DNA of 64,000 nucleotides. Source: Aquimarina sp. AU474. GTDB lineage: Bacteria; Bacteroidota; Bacteroidia; Flavobacteriales; Flavobacteriaceae. The stretch covers positions 434,001-498,000 of the forward strand of contig NZ_OMPE01000007.1 in NCBI RefSeq assembly GCF_900312815.1, given 5' to 3'. The notes beneath the pieces were generated by a model. That model was not told the origin of the DNA. It was given only the letters and a program-made list of their open reading frames with translations, and did no database searches. Shown here in pieces: positions 8,961-17,543 of this stretch (the first letter of the stretch is position 1; each line of letters opens with the position of its first letter). The position numbers and the translations under genes are program-made.

Positions 8961-8980
8961 CAAATAAGTATACTTATTTG
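8961..8980. promoter_or_regulatory. 20-bp perfect palindrome, candidate metal-regulator operator
   Basis: CAAATAAGTATACTTATTTG is its own reverse complement and ends at the base before a perfect -7 box. A repressor bound here would block RNA polymerase at the head of the TonB receptor / PepSY operon. The size suits Fur/DtxR-type regulators, but I cannot match a known consensus. Confidence 0.6.
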
Positions 8981-8988
8981 TATTTTTG
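8981..8988 (+). promoter_or_regulatory. -7 promoter box TATTTTTG of the metal-uptake operon
   Basis: This is a perfect TAnnTTTG element directly abutting the palindrome, with the first gene starting 22 bases later at 9010. Confidence 0.6.
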
Positions 8989-9009
8989 CATGAAATTCAG
9001 CACGTATTA

Positions 9010-9396
9010 ATGAGGGGTTTTTTCTCGATATTATTAATTTTAACTTTCACCATTAGACCAATTATGGAGGTTAGTACAGTAATGTACTATCAACTTAATA
9101 TTGATTATATTGTAGATAAATATTGTGTTAATAAAGAACGACCCAGACTTAATTGTAACGGGAAATGTTATTTAATGACTCAAATGAAAGCCAAAACACA
9201 GCCTTCAAAAGAAAAGTCCGAATCCATTGTTAGTACTGAAGCTTTTATTCCTCTTTTCTTCCAAGAGAATTCAATTCGAATAAAAAATACACATCCTTTT
9301 ATTCTAGAACAAACGCAAAATTGGAAATTAAAGAGTGTACATTCAAAATCAATTCCCAACGATATTGATCACCCGCCAGATAATTTCTTTTCTTAA
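9010..9396 (+). CDS. Small membrane-anchored CNGKC-motif protein of a TonB-receptor operon
   Basis: The ATG at 9010 gives 128 residues (MRGFFSILLILTFTIRP...); a TTG at 8986 overlaps the -7 box and is rejected. One N-terminal hydrophobic helix is followed by the cysteine motif LNCNGKCYLMTQMK (about residues 57-70) and a C-terminal DHPPDNFFS. Small proteins with such a Cys-x-G-K-C motif commonly sit just before metal-related TonB receptors in Bacteroidota. The paired Cys with nearby Met and His suggests copper or iron binding, but this is inference. Confidence 0.75.
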   Translation: MRGFFSILLILTFTIRPIMEVSTVMYYQLNIDYIVDKYCVNKERPRLNCNGKCYLMTQMKAKTQPSKEKSESIVSTEAFIPLFFQENSIRIKNTHPFILEQTQNWKLKSVHSKSIPNDIDHPPDNFFS

Positions 9397-9490
9397 ACAA
9401 ATACTATTTCGATATCAATAAAGAATAGATTACTATATACCTATTCTGCACCTTGGTATTTTAAAAAATCGAATCTTTTAAAAATAGAAA

Positions 9491-9535
9491 GATGACATCC
9501 CTTATGGCTTACACCATAATATTACAGGGATCATC
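9491..9535 (+). other. Structured leader hairpin before the TonB receptor
   Basis: GATGA(C)ATCCCT (9491-9502) pairs with AGGGATCATC (9526-9535) with one bulge, enclosing an inner stem TTATGG (9502-9507) / CCATAA (9514-9519). It ends 20 bases before the receptor ATG and has no T-run, so it looks like a leader structure or processing site rather than a terminator. Confidence 0.4.
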
Positions 9536-9555
9536 ATTGCAATTCATTATATACA

Positions 9556-11709
9556 ATGAAAAAATATATCTATGCCCTAATAACAGTAGTGGCAACACAA
9601 ATAACTTATGCACAAGTATCATCTCAAGAAAAACGTAAAGATAGTATTGACACTACTGAAATTCTCGAAGAAGTCTTGATTACTTCGGCGAGTAGAGAAA
9701 TACAAAGACGTTCTGATGTACCAGGCTCTATAGCAACTATAAACACAAAAACTATTGAAGAAACCAAAGCTTTTGGTATTGATCAATTGGTTAATCAAGT
9801 ACCGGGAGTATTCATGTCTACATCTAGAGTCGCCAGCAATGAACAACATTTTATGGCAGTGCGTTCCCCCATCTCAACCAAAGCATTGTTTTTATATCTC
9901 GAAGATGGATTACAGATTAGACCCACTTCGGTTTTTAATCATAATGCCTTATTAGAAATGAATGACGTCTCTTATAGGCGCATTGAAGTATTAAAAGGTC
10001 CTGCATCAAGCATTTATGGTAGCGAGGCGATTGGAGGGAGTTTTAATTTTATTACTAAAAATCCATCAGATAAATTAAGTGGTAGTGTAGGTTTTCAAAC
10101 CAATGATTTGGGGCTTTCTCGTTACGAATTTGAAATTTCGGACAGTGTAAATAAAAACTTAGGTTTTTATCTGGGAGGTTTTCATGGAAAAAGACAGGAT
10201 GGTCCTATAGAACATAGTGATTATGAAAAAACAGCTATTACCTTCAAAACTGTTTTTGATATCAGCGATACTACAAATTGGACCACAGTATTCGATCTTA
10301 TAGATTATAGATCTGATATGACAGGGTCCTTAAGCGAAGCCGATTTTAATAGTAGGGATTTTGAGAGTGATCAAACGTTTACAGAACGAGAAGCTATCGC
10401 ATTTAGAGTAAGAGCCACAGTAAGTACTTTTTGGAATGATTACAATAAAACTTCTTTTAATCTTATTGTGAGAGATAATCGAATGGATCAAAATCCATCA
10501 TATAGAGTTCGTCAATTTAGAAATCAAGGGCAGTTAACTGGTTTTGGCTCTGGAGAGATAAATTCTAATCAATTCAAAAGTTATGTTGGATTAATGCAAC
10601 ACAAATTAGATTTCAATTTTGCGAATTCTTCCTTGATTATTGGTGCTACCTTCGATTATTCTCCTCAAGAATATGTGGCTGAAACAACAGATATATTTGT
10701 TGACCCCGAAACGGGTAGAAATACTGGTTTCACAATAAATTCTGGAGATTTTATTTTAAATTATGACGCCAACATCTTTAATTATGCTGGTTTTTTTCAA
10801 TATGAAATATCGCCAATTAATGCTTTTAAAATAACAGCGGCATTGCGCTATGATGGTTTTGAGTATGACTATGATAACCTGACCGATGGAATCGTAGGTG
10901 TTGATGATGCTGTAGATACTTTTAATAACCTAACTCCCAAATTGGGTGTAAACTACAACTTTGATACTAGATCTGGAATTTATGCAAATTATTCACAAGG
11001 TTTTACCCCTCCACAAGTTTCTACATTATACCGTAATAGAAATGAATTAAAAGGAATAAAACCTAGTCGTTTTAATAATTATGAAATAGGTGGATATTTT
11101 TCATCATCACCAAAAATTAAGTTCGATGCAGCCATTTATCTCTTGGAAGGAGAAAACACATTAATCACGTTACGTGATCAAGACGATAATTTTTTTAATA
11201 CCAATGCCGGTAAAACCAGATCATATGGTTTAGAGTATGGTATCACATGGACGCCCATAAAAGAAATATCCTTAACTCATAATGGCAGTTATGCACATCA
11301 TAGATATGTGGATTTCTTTGATCAAGGTATTGATTATTCGGATACAGATAGAGAAACAGCTCCCAACCTATTAGGTACTTCATTAATAACATATAGAAAA
11401 GCTATCAATCAATATTTAGGGTTTAGTGTTACTGCAGAGCACGAATTGGTAGGTGAGTATAACACGAGTTTTGAAGGACAAGTGGAGAACGAAGATGGCA
11501 CTTTTGATACTGCAACATATGATGGACATCATGTTTTTAATCTAAGAGCCACTGCAAGTTATAAGGGTTTTGAAGTATGGACTCATGCTCTAAATATTTT
11601 TGATGAATTATATGCTGCACGAGCCTCATTTAATCGTTTCAGAGGAGAAAATAGTTTTACCATCGGTAATCCAATAGCATTTCATTTCGGAGCTAGATAT
11701 AATTTTTAA
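9556..11709 (+). CDS. TonB-dependent outer-membrane receptor (probable siderophore/metal)
   Basis: A 717-residue protein with signal peptide (YALITVVATQITYAQ). A TonB-box/plug region (EEVLITSASREIQRRSDVPG, then VNQVPGVFMSTSR and VLKGPASSIYGSEAIGG) precedes a beta barrel with aromatic-ended strands, finishing FHFGARYNF. It lacks the CarboxypepD-like N-terminal extension, as in siderophore-type receptors. The following PepSY proteins, typical partners of ferric-siderophore or metal uptake, support iron or copper transport over carbohydrate transport. Confidence 0.93.
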   Translation: MKKYIYALITVVATQITYAQVSSQEKRKDSIDTTEILEEVLITSASREIQRRSDVPGSIATINTKTIEETKAFGIDQLVNQVPGVFMSTSRVASNEQHFMAVRSPISTKALFLYLEDGLQIRPTSVFNHNALLEMNDVSYRRIEVLKGPASSIYGSEAIGGSFNFITKNPSDKLSGSVGFQTNDLGLSRYEFEISDSVNKNLGFYLGGFHGKRQDGPIEHSDYEKTAITFKTVFDISDTTNWTTVFDLIDYRSDMTGSLSEADFNSRDFESDQTFTEREAIAFRVRATVSTFWNDYNKTSFNLIVRDNRMDQNPSYRVRQFRNQGQLTGFGSGEINSNQFKSYVGLMQHKLDFNFANSSLIIGATFDYSPQEYVAETTDIFVDPETGRNTGFTINSGDFILNYDANIFNYAGFFQYEISPINAFKITAALRYDGFEYDYDNLTDGIVGVDDAVDTFNNLTPKLGVNYNFDTRSGIYANYSQGFTPPQVSTLYRNRNELKGIKPSRFNNYEIGGYFSSSPKIKFDAAIYLLEGENTLITLRDQDDNFFNTNAGKTRSYGLEYGITWTPIKEISLTHNGSYAHHRYVDFFDQGIDYSDTDRETAPNLLGTSLITYRKAINQYLGFSVTAEHELVGEYNTSFEGQVENEDGTFDTATYDGHHVFNLRATASYKGFEVWTHALNIFDELYAARASFNRFRGENSFTIGNPIAFHFGARYNF

Positions 11710-11758
11710 ACATATTATCTGCGGGGTTAATTAGCCTGGCAGATTTAAATAATACCCT

Positions 11759-13018
11759 ATGAAAAAAAATGAAAAATTAAATAAATGGCTCTGGAAATGG
11801 CATTTCATTGCGGGATTGATTTCACTTCCTTTTATTATTATTCTTTCGATAACCGGAGGGATATATCTTTTTAAAACTGATTATGAAACACCTAGACAAA
11901 AACACATCAAAGAAGTAACAGTTCAAGGTGATCCAATATCTCTAGAGAAGCAATGGCAAATTGCCAACCATAACACGACTAAAAAACTAAATTCAATAAC
12001 TATACCTACTCATCTTAATCAAGCTACCGAGTTTATTTCTGGTCGTTTTGGAGGAAAAAGCAGTCTATTTATAAACCCATATTCGGGTACTGTTTCTGGA
12101 CAAATCATCGGTAAAGAAACCGACATGTTCAAAATAAGAAAACTACATGGAGAATTATTAATGGGTAAATTTGGTACTAAAATCGTAGAACTTATCGCCA
12201 GCTGGATGGTAGTACTAATTCTATCCGGATTATATATTTGGTGGCCTTCTCGTAAATGGGATCTAAAAGGTTTTTTTATTCCTAGAATACATCAAGGAAA
12301 AAGAACATTGTTTCGAGATATACACGCCATAGCTGGGTTCTGGATATCTGGATTGCTTATTCTAATTTTAGCAGGAGGATTTCCTTGGACAGATGTTTTT
12401 GGAGATAATTTTAAAAAAGTTCAGCAAATTACAAATACAGGATACCCAACCTCATGGGAAGGACGACAACTACAATCCAGTCAAAACAAAGAACGATTAA
12501 CTCTAGATGACATGGTAACAAAAGCTAATGCACTTCATCTACCAGGGGTCGTAACGCTTCATTTTCCAAAAGGTCCGAAAGGTGTTTTTAGTGTTTCTAA
12601 TCAAAATCCATCAGATATTAAATCACAAAAAAAAATACATTTTGATCAATACTCTGGAAAACAAATTTTATCCAATGATTGGCAAGATGTAGGTGTATTA
12701 ATGAGAGGTAGAATATGGGTTATGGCTTTTCATCAAGGAGAATTTGGGTTTTGGAATTGGGTGTTAATGTTATGTACTGCGGTTGCACTAACTTTAATGA
12801 GTATTTCTGCCCTTATTTCGTATGTATTACGAAAACGTAAAGGGACATGGGGGGTTCCAAAAGTACCAGAAGCTTTCAAAATTGGATATGGCGTAATGAT
12901 TATTGTTGTAATCTTAGCATTAGTCTTTCCTTTATTTGGAATTAGTTTACTGATATTGTTAGCAATAGAATATATCAAAAAATTAAATAAACAGAGAAAA
13001 ACATCACTCTCTATTTAA
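11759..13018 (+). CDS. PepSY-associated membrane protein, siderophore-reductase-like
   Basis: A 419-residue inner-membrane protein with the PepSY_TM layout: first helix after WKWHFIAGLISLPFIIILSITGGIY, a periplasmic PepSY segment, paired helices with histidines (LHGELLMGKFG and FRDIHAIAGFW), a second periplasmic domain, then helices at the C-terminus. The conserved His residues are placed as in haem-binding PepSY reductases. It probably reduces or releases metal delivered by the upstream receptor. It lies 49 bases after the receptor stop. Confidence 0.88.
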   Translation: MKKNEKLNKWLWKWHFIAGLISLPFIIILSITGGIYLFKTDYETPRQKHIKEVTVQGDPISLEKQWQIANHNTTKKLNSITIPTHLNQATEFISGRFGGKSSLFINPYSGTVSGQIIGKETDMFKIRKLHGELLMGKFGTKIVELIASWMVVLILSGLYIWWPSRKWDLKGFFIPRIHQGKRTLFRDIHAIAGFWISGLLILILAGGFPWTDVFGDNFKKVQQITNTGYPTSWEGRQLQSSQNKERLTLDDMVTKANALHLPGVVTLHFPKGPKGVFSVSNQNPSDIKSQKKIHFDQYSGKQILSNDWQDVGVLMRGRIWVMAFHQGEFGFWNWVLMLCTAVALTLMSISALISYVLRKRKGTWGVPKVPEAFKIGYGVMIIVVILALVFPLFGISLLILLAIEYIKKLNKQRKTSLSI

Positions 13019-13035
13019 TATAAATCAGGTCGTAT

Positions 13036-13776
13036 ATGAAAAAAAGTAAAATCGTAAGACTAACCCGAAAATGGCACCGATATCTTGGTGTGGTTTTAGG
13101 AATTCAATTCTTATTATGGACTATTGGAGGGTTATATTTTAGCTGGACTAATATTGATGAGATCAGGGGTGATAACTTAAAAAAGGAATCACCTAGAATT
13201 CCTAATCGGCTTTCGTATGTATCTCCTAAAACATTTTTAGATGAACAAATCCATCAAAATGATAGTGTAATTTCTCTAGAACTCACGACCATTTTAGAGC
13301 ACCCCATTTATCGTGTACAATACAAATCTTCAGGAAAAAAGAAAGTAGTATTGATCGATGCCTTAAGCGGAAAGCGAAGAAAGTCACTTACTAGGGATGA
13401 AGCCACAAAAGTAGCGCAACAAAAATTAAATACTAAAGCAAAAATTACTCAGGTAGAACACATAACTGATACTGGTGGTCATCATGAGTATCGTAAAAGA
13501 CCACTTCCCGCATATGCTATCACTTTTGATAAACCTGTTAACACTACAGTATATGTTTCACAGGATTACGGAAACGTGCAAACATTTAGAAATAATCAGT
13601 GGCGAGTATTTGATTTTTTATGGATGCTACATACAATGGATTATCAGGAACGGGATAATTTCAATAATCTATTGCTTAGAGCTTTTTCATTCTTTGGGAT
13701 ATTTACGATTCTTTCAGGTTTTACTTTGTATTTACTAACATCAAAAACATTAAATCAGAAAAAAAGAAAATCATGA
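13036..13776 (+). CDS. PepSY domain-containing membrane protein
   Basis: A 246-residue protein with an N-terminal membrane helix (WHRYLGVVLGIQFLLWTIGG), a periplasmic PepSY domain (SRDEATKVAQQKL-like stretch near residue 120), and a C-terminal helix after FLWMLHTMDYQERDNFNN. The WHR and LHTMDY histidines are typical of small PepSY proteins near TonB receptors. It is 17 bases from the larger PepSY gene and overlaps the next gene by ATGA, so the operon is tightly coupled. Confidence 0.87.
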   Translation: MKKSKIVRLTRKWHRYLGVVLGIQFLLWTIGGLYFSWTNIDEIRGDNLKKESPRIPNRLSYVSPKTFLDEQIHQNDSVISLELTTILEHPIYRVQYKSSGKKKVVLIDALSGKRRKSLTRDEATKVAQQKLNTKAKITQVEHITDTGGHHEYRKRPLPAYAITFDKPVNTTVYVSQDYGNVQTFRNNQWRVFDFLWMLHTMDYQERDNFNNLLLRAFSFFGIFTILSGFTLYLLTSKTLNQKKRKS

Positions 13777-14678
13777 AACAAATAACGTACATATTGCTTT
13801 TTGCTACTTTGTTACTGAGTTGCAAAAATCATGAAACAGATCTTTACAAAATTACGAAAACATCTATTTCAAAAAGTGAGACTCAAAATAATCAAACAGC
13901 TCTCAGAAATAAAGATCGTAATTTAAAAAAAGATGGAACACCCTATTCTAGTGAAGAACTAAGCAAGATATCTCATAAAGAATTAATGGCTACCATATAT
14001 GAATCACCTAATGATACTATAAAAACCATCGGGATCTTATTATATGATGGATATTTTATGCTTGATGCCATGGGACCCTTATCAGTACTCAATCATATGT
14101 ATCCTACGAAGAAAATATTGATCGGAAGAAAAAAAGGGATTATAACCAGTAGTGATAATGTAAAAATTGAAGTAGACTACAGCATTGAAGATATTGAGCA
14201 ATTAGATATGTTATTGATACCAGGAGGTGTTGTGGAAACTTATAACGCTACCAAAGATGAAGTACTTATTAATTGGGTTAAAAAAATTGATGAAAACAGC
14301 AAATATACCGTAAGTGTTTGCACTGGAGCATGGATCCTTGGCGCTGCAGGTTTGTTAGAAGGTAAACAGGCCACCACTAACTGGTATAAAGCCGAACAAA
14401 AACTAAAGCAATATGGGGCTAAATATGTAAAAAAGAGATACACCAATGATGGCAAATACTGGACAAGCGCTGGTGTTTCTGCTGGAATCGATATGAGTCT
14501 TGCTTTAGTTGATAAAATTCATGGCCGTAACTATGCCCAATTTACAGCCCTAAATTTGGAATATGACCCAAAACCACCATTTACTGGCGGGCATCCAGAC
14601 AAAACAGATCGTGTTGTGACTTTTATGACAGAAAAAATGTACGATAAAATGTTGGCTACAATACCCAAGAAAAACTAA
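13773..14678 (+). CDS. DJ-1/PfpI lipoprotein, isonitrile-hydratase-like
   Basis: A 301-residue protein with a lipoprotein signal (LLFATLLLSC). The DJ-1/PfpI domain follows from about residue 85: LDAMGPLSVL holds the conserved Asp, and the nucleophile elbow VSVCTGAWILGAAGLLEGKQ holds Cys-Thr as in isonitrile hydratases, then ATTNWY. Related GlxA-type regulators carry an AraC domain, absent here. A membrane-anchored, exported version inside a metal-uptake operon is unusual. Its role is inferred; it could modify an isonitrile or another chelator. Its ATG overlaps the previous stop. Confidence 0.85.
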   Translation: MKQITYILLFATLLLSCKNHETDLYKITKTSISKSETQNNQTALRNKDRNLKKDGTPYSSEELSKISHKELMATIYESPNDTIKTIGILLYDGYFMLDAMGPLSVLNHMYPTKKILIGRKKGIITSSDNVKIEVDYSIEDIEQLDMLLIPGGVVETYNATKDEVLINWVKKIDENSKYTVSVCTGAWILGAAGLLEGKQATTNWYKAEQKLKQYGAKYVKKRYTNDGKYWTSAGVSAGIDMSLALVDKIHGRNYAQFTALNLEYDPKPPFTGGHPDKTDRVVTFMTEKMYDKMLATIPKKN

Positions 14679-14692
14679 ATCTTAGAATCATC

Positions 14693-14827
14693 ATGGATAT
14701 TATAATTTATATTCTAATAGGAGCAATAGTCTTCTGTATTTTTCAGATCATTGTTCAAATGCGTAAAACAAGTAAAATTGAGAAACAGCATAAAGAACAA
14801 AAACGTGAAATCGAAAAAGAAAAATAA
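14693..14827 (+). CDS. 44-residue single-pass membrane protein
   Basis: This short ORF is 15 bases after the DJ-1 gene and in the same orientation. It encodes an N-terminal hydrophobic helix (MDIIIYILIGAIVFCIFQII) and a highly charged Lys/Glu-rich tail that is probably coiled. The A-rich upstream bases and tight spacing support translation. It resembles no family I can name. It could be an accessory peptide of the PepSY/receptor system. Confidence 0.6.
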   Translation: MDIIIYILIGAIVFCIFQIIVQMRKTSKIEKQHKEQKREIEKEK

Positions 14828-14835
14828 TATCTTTG
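14828..14835 (+). promoter_or_regulatory. -7 promoter box TATCTTTG
   Basis: This is a perfect TAnnTTTG element 19 bases before the lipoprotein start at 14855. It suggests an internal promoter separating the last two genes from the uptake operon. Confidence 0.45.
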
Positions 14836-14854
14836 AACATAAATAAAATTAATT

Positions 14855-15286
14855 ATGAAATCATCAGTTTTTTATGCAATCATAGCGACTATGCTATTTT
14901 TTATATCCTGTAATCAACTTTCTAAAGAAGAACAAGAATTTGATGCGCTTATGCAACAAGTGATTGATGTACATGATGAAGTAATGCCCAAAATGGGAGA
15001 AATGAGCAATTTAATTAAAGAATTAGAACCTAAAATTGATACCACAACCAATGGGCAAACTTATTCAAAAGCGCAACAAGATGTTAAAGATGCGTATGAT
15101 TATATGATGACATGGATGAGTAATTTTAGTGATACATTCCCTCATGATGTAGACAATGAAATGAGTAAAGAAAAACTTTCATCGCAAATGAAATTGCTTA
15201 AAGAAGAAGACATTAAAGTAAAAAAGTTAAAAGATCAGATTAACGCAAGTATAAAAAATGCTAAAGCGTTATTAGAAAAGCCCTAA
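14855..15286 (+). CDS. Helical Met/His-containing lipoprotein
   Basis: A 143-residue lipoprotein with a lipobox ending FFISC. The mature part is almost entirely helical, with the motif VIDVHDEVMPKMGEMSNLIK and a later YDYMMTWMSNF. Similar Bacteroidota lipoproteins are often annotated viral A-type inclusion protein on coiled-coil grounds only. The evenly spaced His and Met residues would suit a periplasmic metal-binding helical bundle, in keeping with the upstream cluster, but this is inference. Confidence 0.75.
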   Translation: MKSSVFYAIIATMLFFISCNQLSKEEQEFDALMQQVIDVHDEVMPKMGEMSNLIKELEPKIDTTTNGQTYSKAQQDVKDAYDYMMTWMSNFSDTFPHDVDNEMSKEKLSSQMKLLKEEDIKVKKLKDQINASIKNAKALLEKP

Positions 15287-15352
15287 TTATCTCTTGTTAT
15301 ATAATTTGTAAAAAAGTTTTACTTTAGCAGTTGCAACAAATCGCTTAAATCA

Positions 15353-16174
15353 ATGAAAAGAACTATTTTATTTACCGCAGTGCTATTGGTAACTACCTTA
15401 TCAGTAAACGCTCAGAAAAAAAAGGATCTTCTAGAAGAGATCGACAAGTTAAGACAGGAGTTAAAAACAACTAAAGGAGAGCTAAATGATTCTCGTAGTA
15501 GAGAAAAAGCTTCTTTAAGAAAAGTAGAGACTATTGAGTTTCAGGTAAACGATCTTAAAGAAACCAATGCTACTTTGTTAACCAACATGAGTAATTTCAC
15601 GCAGTTATCGAATCAGAAAGCTGAAAACTTAAAGAAATCTCAAGAAATTATCCAGGCAAAAGATAAGCAACTTATTAATATAAATGATGCGTTGACTAGG
15701 GCCGATTCTACCAATTTGGTAACTTTTAGTGCTTTAAAAAATGCTATCGGTGGAGATAATATTAAAATAGGAAATGGTGTAATTTATATTCAATTGGCCA
15801 ATGACATGCTTTTTGGGGAGAATGATAAGAGTTATTCTATTAGTGATAACGCAAAACCAATGCTAGCCAAAATAGCTGCCGAACTCAATAAAAACACAAG
15901 TTTAAAAATTACTGTTGAAGGTAATAGTAATGCGCTTAAACTTGATGGTAAAACGTTAATTGACAATTGGGATCTTAGTGCAAGACAGGCTGCTTCGGTA
16001 GTTAGGGCTTTACAAACAGATTATAAAGTAGATCCTAAACGTATGGAGGCTCTAGGTAAAAGCGAGTATGCCACGAGTGGCATAGAAACTGTTACAAGAA
16101 TAATTATTGATCCAAAATTTGACGAGTTCTTTAGACTAGTTAAGGACAATATGAAAAATGCTTCTAAGGGATAA
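15353..16174 (+). CDS. OmpA-family outer-membrane protein with coiled coil
   Basis: A 273-residue protein with a signal peptide (LVTTLSVNAQ), a long coiled coil (about residues 25-110), then an OmpA C-terminal peptidoglycan-binding domain. The domain shows LKITVEGNSNALKLDGK, DNWDLSARQAASVVRALQ and DPKRMEALGKSEY, the usual beta-alpha pattern. The NSNALK loop replaces the more common H-T-D motif. It likely tethers the outer membrane to peptidoglycan. A strong terminator follows. Confidence 0.9.
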   Translation: MKRTILFTAVLLVTTLSVNAQKKKDLLEEIDKLRQELKTTKGELNDSRSREKASLRKVETIEFQVNDLKETNATLLTNMSNFTQLSNQKAENLKKSQEIIQAKDKQLININDALTRADSTNLVTFSALKNAIGGDNIKIGNGVIYIQLANDMLFGENDKSYSISDNAKPMLAKIAAELNKNTSLKITVEGNSNALKLDGKTLIDNWDLSARQAASVVRALQTDYKVDPKRMEALGKSEYATSGIETVTRIIIDPKFDEFFRLVKDNMKNASKG

Positions 16175-16202
16175 AATATACAAATCTATAAGTACGTACA
16201 AG

Positions 16203-16231
16203 AATCCGATCTTTTTTGATCGGATTTTTTT
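16203..16231 (+). terminator. Intrinsic terminator
   Basis: AATCCGATC (16203-16211) pairs with GATCGGATT (16218-16226) and is followed by a T-run. Confidence 0.9.
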
Positions 16232-16290
16232 ATTAATCTATATAACTTCTTGTATGCTTACTATGTTGAGTTTAAAAAAATCTTTATATT

Positions 16291-16310
16291 TACGTAACTA
16301 GTTACGTAAT
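16291..16310. promoter_or_regulatory. 20-bp perfect palindromic operator of the MarR-GNAT gene
   Basis: TTACGTAACTAGTTACGTAA is perfectly self-complementary and ends 11 bases before the ATG. A near -7 box (TATATTTA, 16286-16293) overlaps its left end. It is a probable autorepression site. Confidence 0.65.
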
Positions 16311-16321
16311 TAATATTAAAT

Positions 16322-17296
16322 ATGAGTTTTTTTAACAATGTAGGCGTCATGGCCATAGGCACAAGACTTAGAATGCTAAGTGAAAAATTGAATGAGGACG
16401 CATCAAAGATTTATGAAATGTATGGGGTAGCGTTAAAACCAAAATGGTTTCCTGTTTTTTATATACTATCTCAAGACGAAGAAAAATCAATAACTCAAAT
16501 TGCTCAAGAAATAGGGCATTCTCACCCGTCAGTGAGTAAAACAGTTCGCGAAATGCTTAAAGCCGAAATCGTATTTGAAAAAAAAGACAAAAGCGACGGT
16601 AGAAAAAATAACATTCAACTCACAAAAAAAGGTAAAGAATTAACTATCCAAATTACAGATCAATACACTGATGTAAAAAATGCTGTTGAAGAGACTTTAA
16701 ATCAAAGTACTCATAATTTATGGAACGCCATTGAAGAGTTTGAATTTTTATTGGATAAAAATTCAATGTTAAATCGCGTTAAAGAGCAAAAAAAGATCCG
16801 AGAAAATAAAAAAGTAAAGATCATTTCTTATGAATCAAAATATAAAAGTCATTTTCGAGATTTAAATACCCAATGGATAACTACGTTCTTTAAAATGGAA
16901 GATACAGATCGTAAAGCTTTGGACTATCCCGAAGAGTATATCATAAATAAAGGAGGTTCTATTATCATAGCACTTTATGAAAATGAACCCGTAGGCGTAT
17001 GTGCTTTAATAAAAATGGACGATCCAAATTATGATTACGAATTGGCGAAGATGGCTGTCTCACCCAAAGCAAAAGGAAAAGGTATTGGTTGGTTATTAGG
17101 TAAAGCCATCATACAGCAAGCTCAATCATTAAATGCAAAAAATGTATATCTAGAAAGTAATACTATACTTAAACCAGCGATTAATTTATATCACAAATTA
17201 GGTTTCAAAAAAATTGCGGGTCACCCTACTCCATATGAACGATGTAACATTCAAATGGTACTTGCATTAGATAATGATATCATAAAAATAAATTAA
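16322..17296 (+). CDS. MarR-type regulator fused to GNAT acetyltransferase
   Basis: A 324-residue fusion. Residues 1-150 form a winged helix of MarR type, with recognition region ITQIAQEIGHSHPSVSKTVR and wing KKDKSDGRKNNIQLTKKGK. Residues about 165-320 form a GNAT domain with acetyl-CoA loop VSPKAKGKGIGWLLGKAI and a terminal LYHKLGFKKI. The architecture is known, and its members regulate by small-molecule binding or acetylation with unknown targets. A 20-bp palindrome overlapping the promoter suggests autoregulation. Confidence 0.92.
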   Translation: MSFFNNVGVMAIGTRLRMLSEKLNEDASKIYEMYGVALKPKWFPVFYILSQDEEKSITQIAQEIGHSHPSVSKTVREMLKAEIVFEKKDKSDGRKNNIQLTKKGKELTIQITDQYTDVKNAVEETLNQSTHNLWNAIEEFEFLLDKNSMLNRVKEQKKIRENKKVKIISYESKYKSHFRDLNTQWITTFFKMEDTDRKALDYPEEYIINKGGSIIIALYENEPVGVCALIKMDDPNYDYELAKMAVSPKAKGKGIGWLLGKAIIQQAQSLNAKNVYLESNTILKPAINLYHKLGFKKIAGHPTPYERCNIQMVLALDNDIIKIN

Positions 17297-17312
17297 AAGA
17301 GACTATATTTTT

Positions 17313-17402
17313 TTCGGCGTAGTGAAGAAGGGATTAGAGTCATTTTCATAATGATTTGTTTACATGTTTTACCCAAACTCCCCTGCGCCGAATTATAGTT
17401 AT
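17313..17402. other. Long stem-loop in the 247-bp gap before the DASS transporter gene
   Basis: TTCGGCG (17313-17319) pairs with CGCCGAA (17396-17402), enclosing a smaller TCATT/AATGA hairpin. It could be a small RNA or part of the downstream leader. There is no T-run on either strand. I see no ORF here. Confidence 0.3.
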
Positions 17403-17543
17403 TCACTTTGTTTTCTTAACATATCGCCTCTCATCATTTCAAATTTATTTTTCTACATAAAACCTTATCCAAATATTTCTACTAAATTACAGCATCAGTT
17501 TCTTTTCTCAATAAAGAACGCATAACCAAATTCTTCGTAGAAT

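Noticed and set aside
8986..9009. TTG start for the CNGKC-motif protein
   Set aside because: It lies in the -7 box, so it would not be in the transcript.
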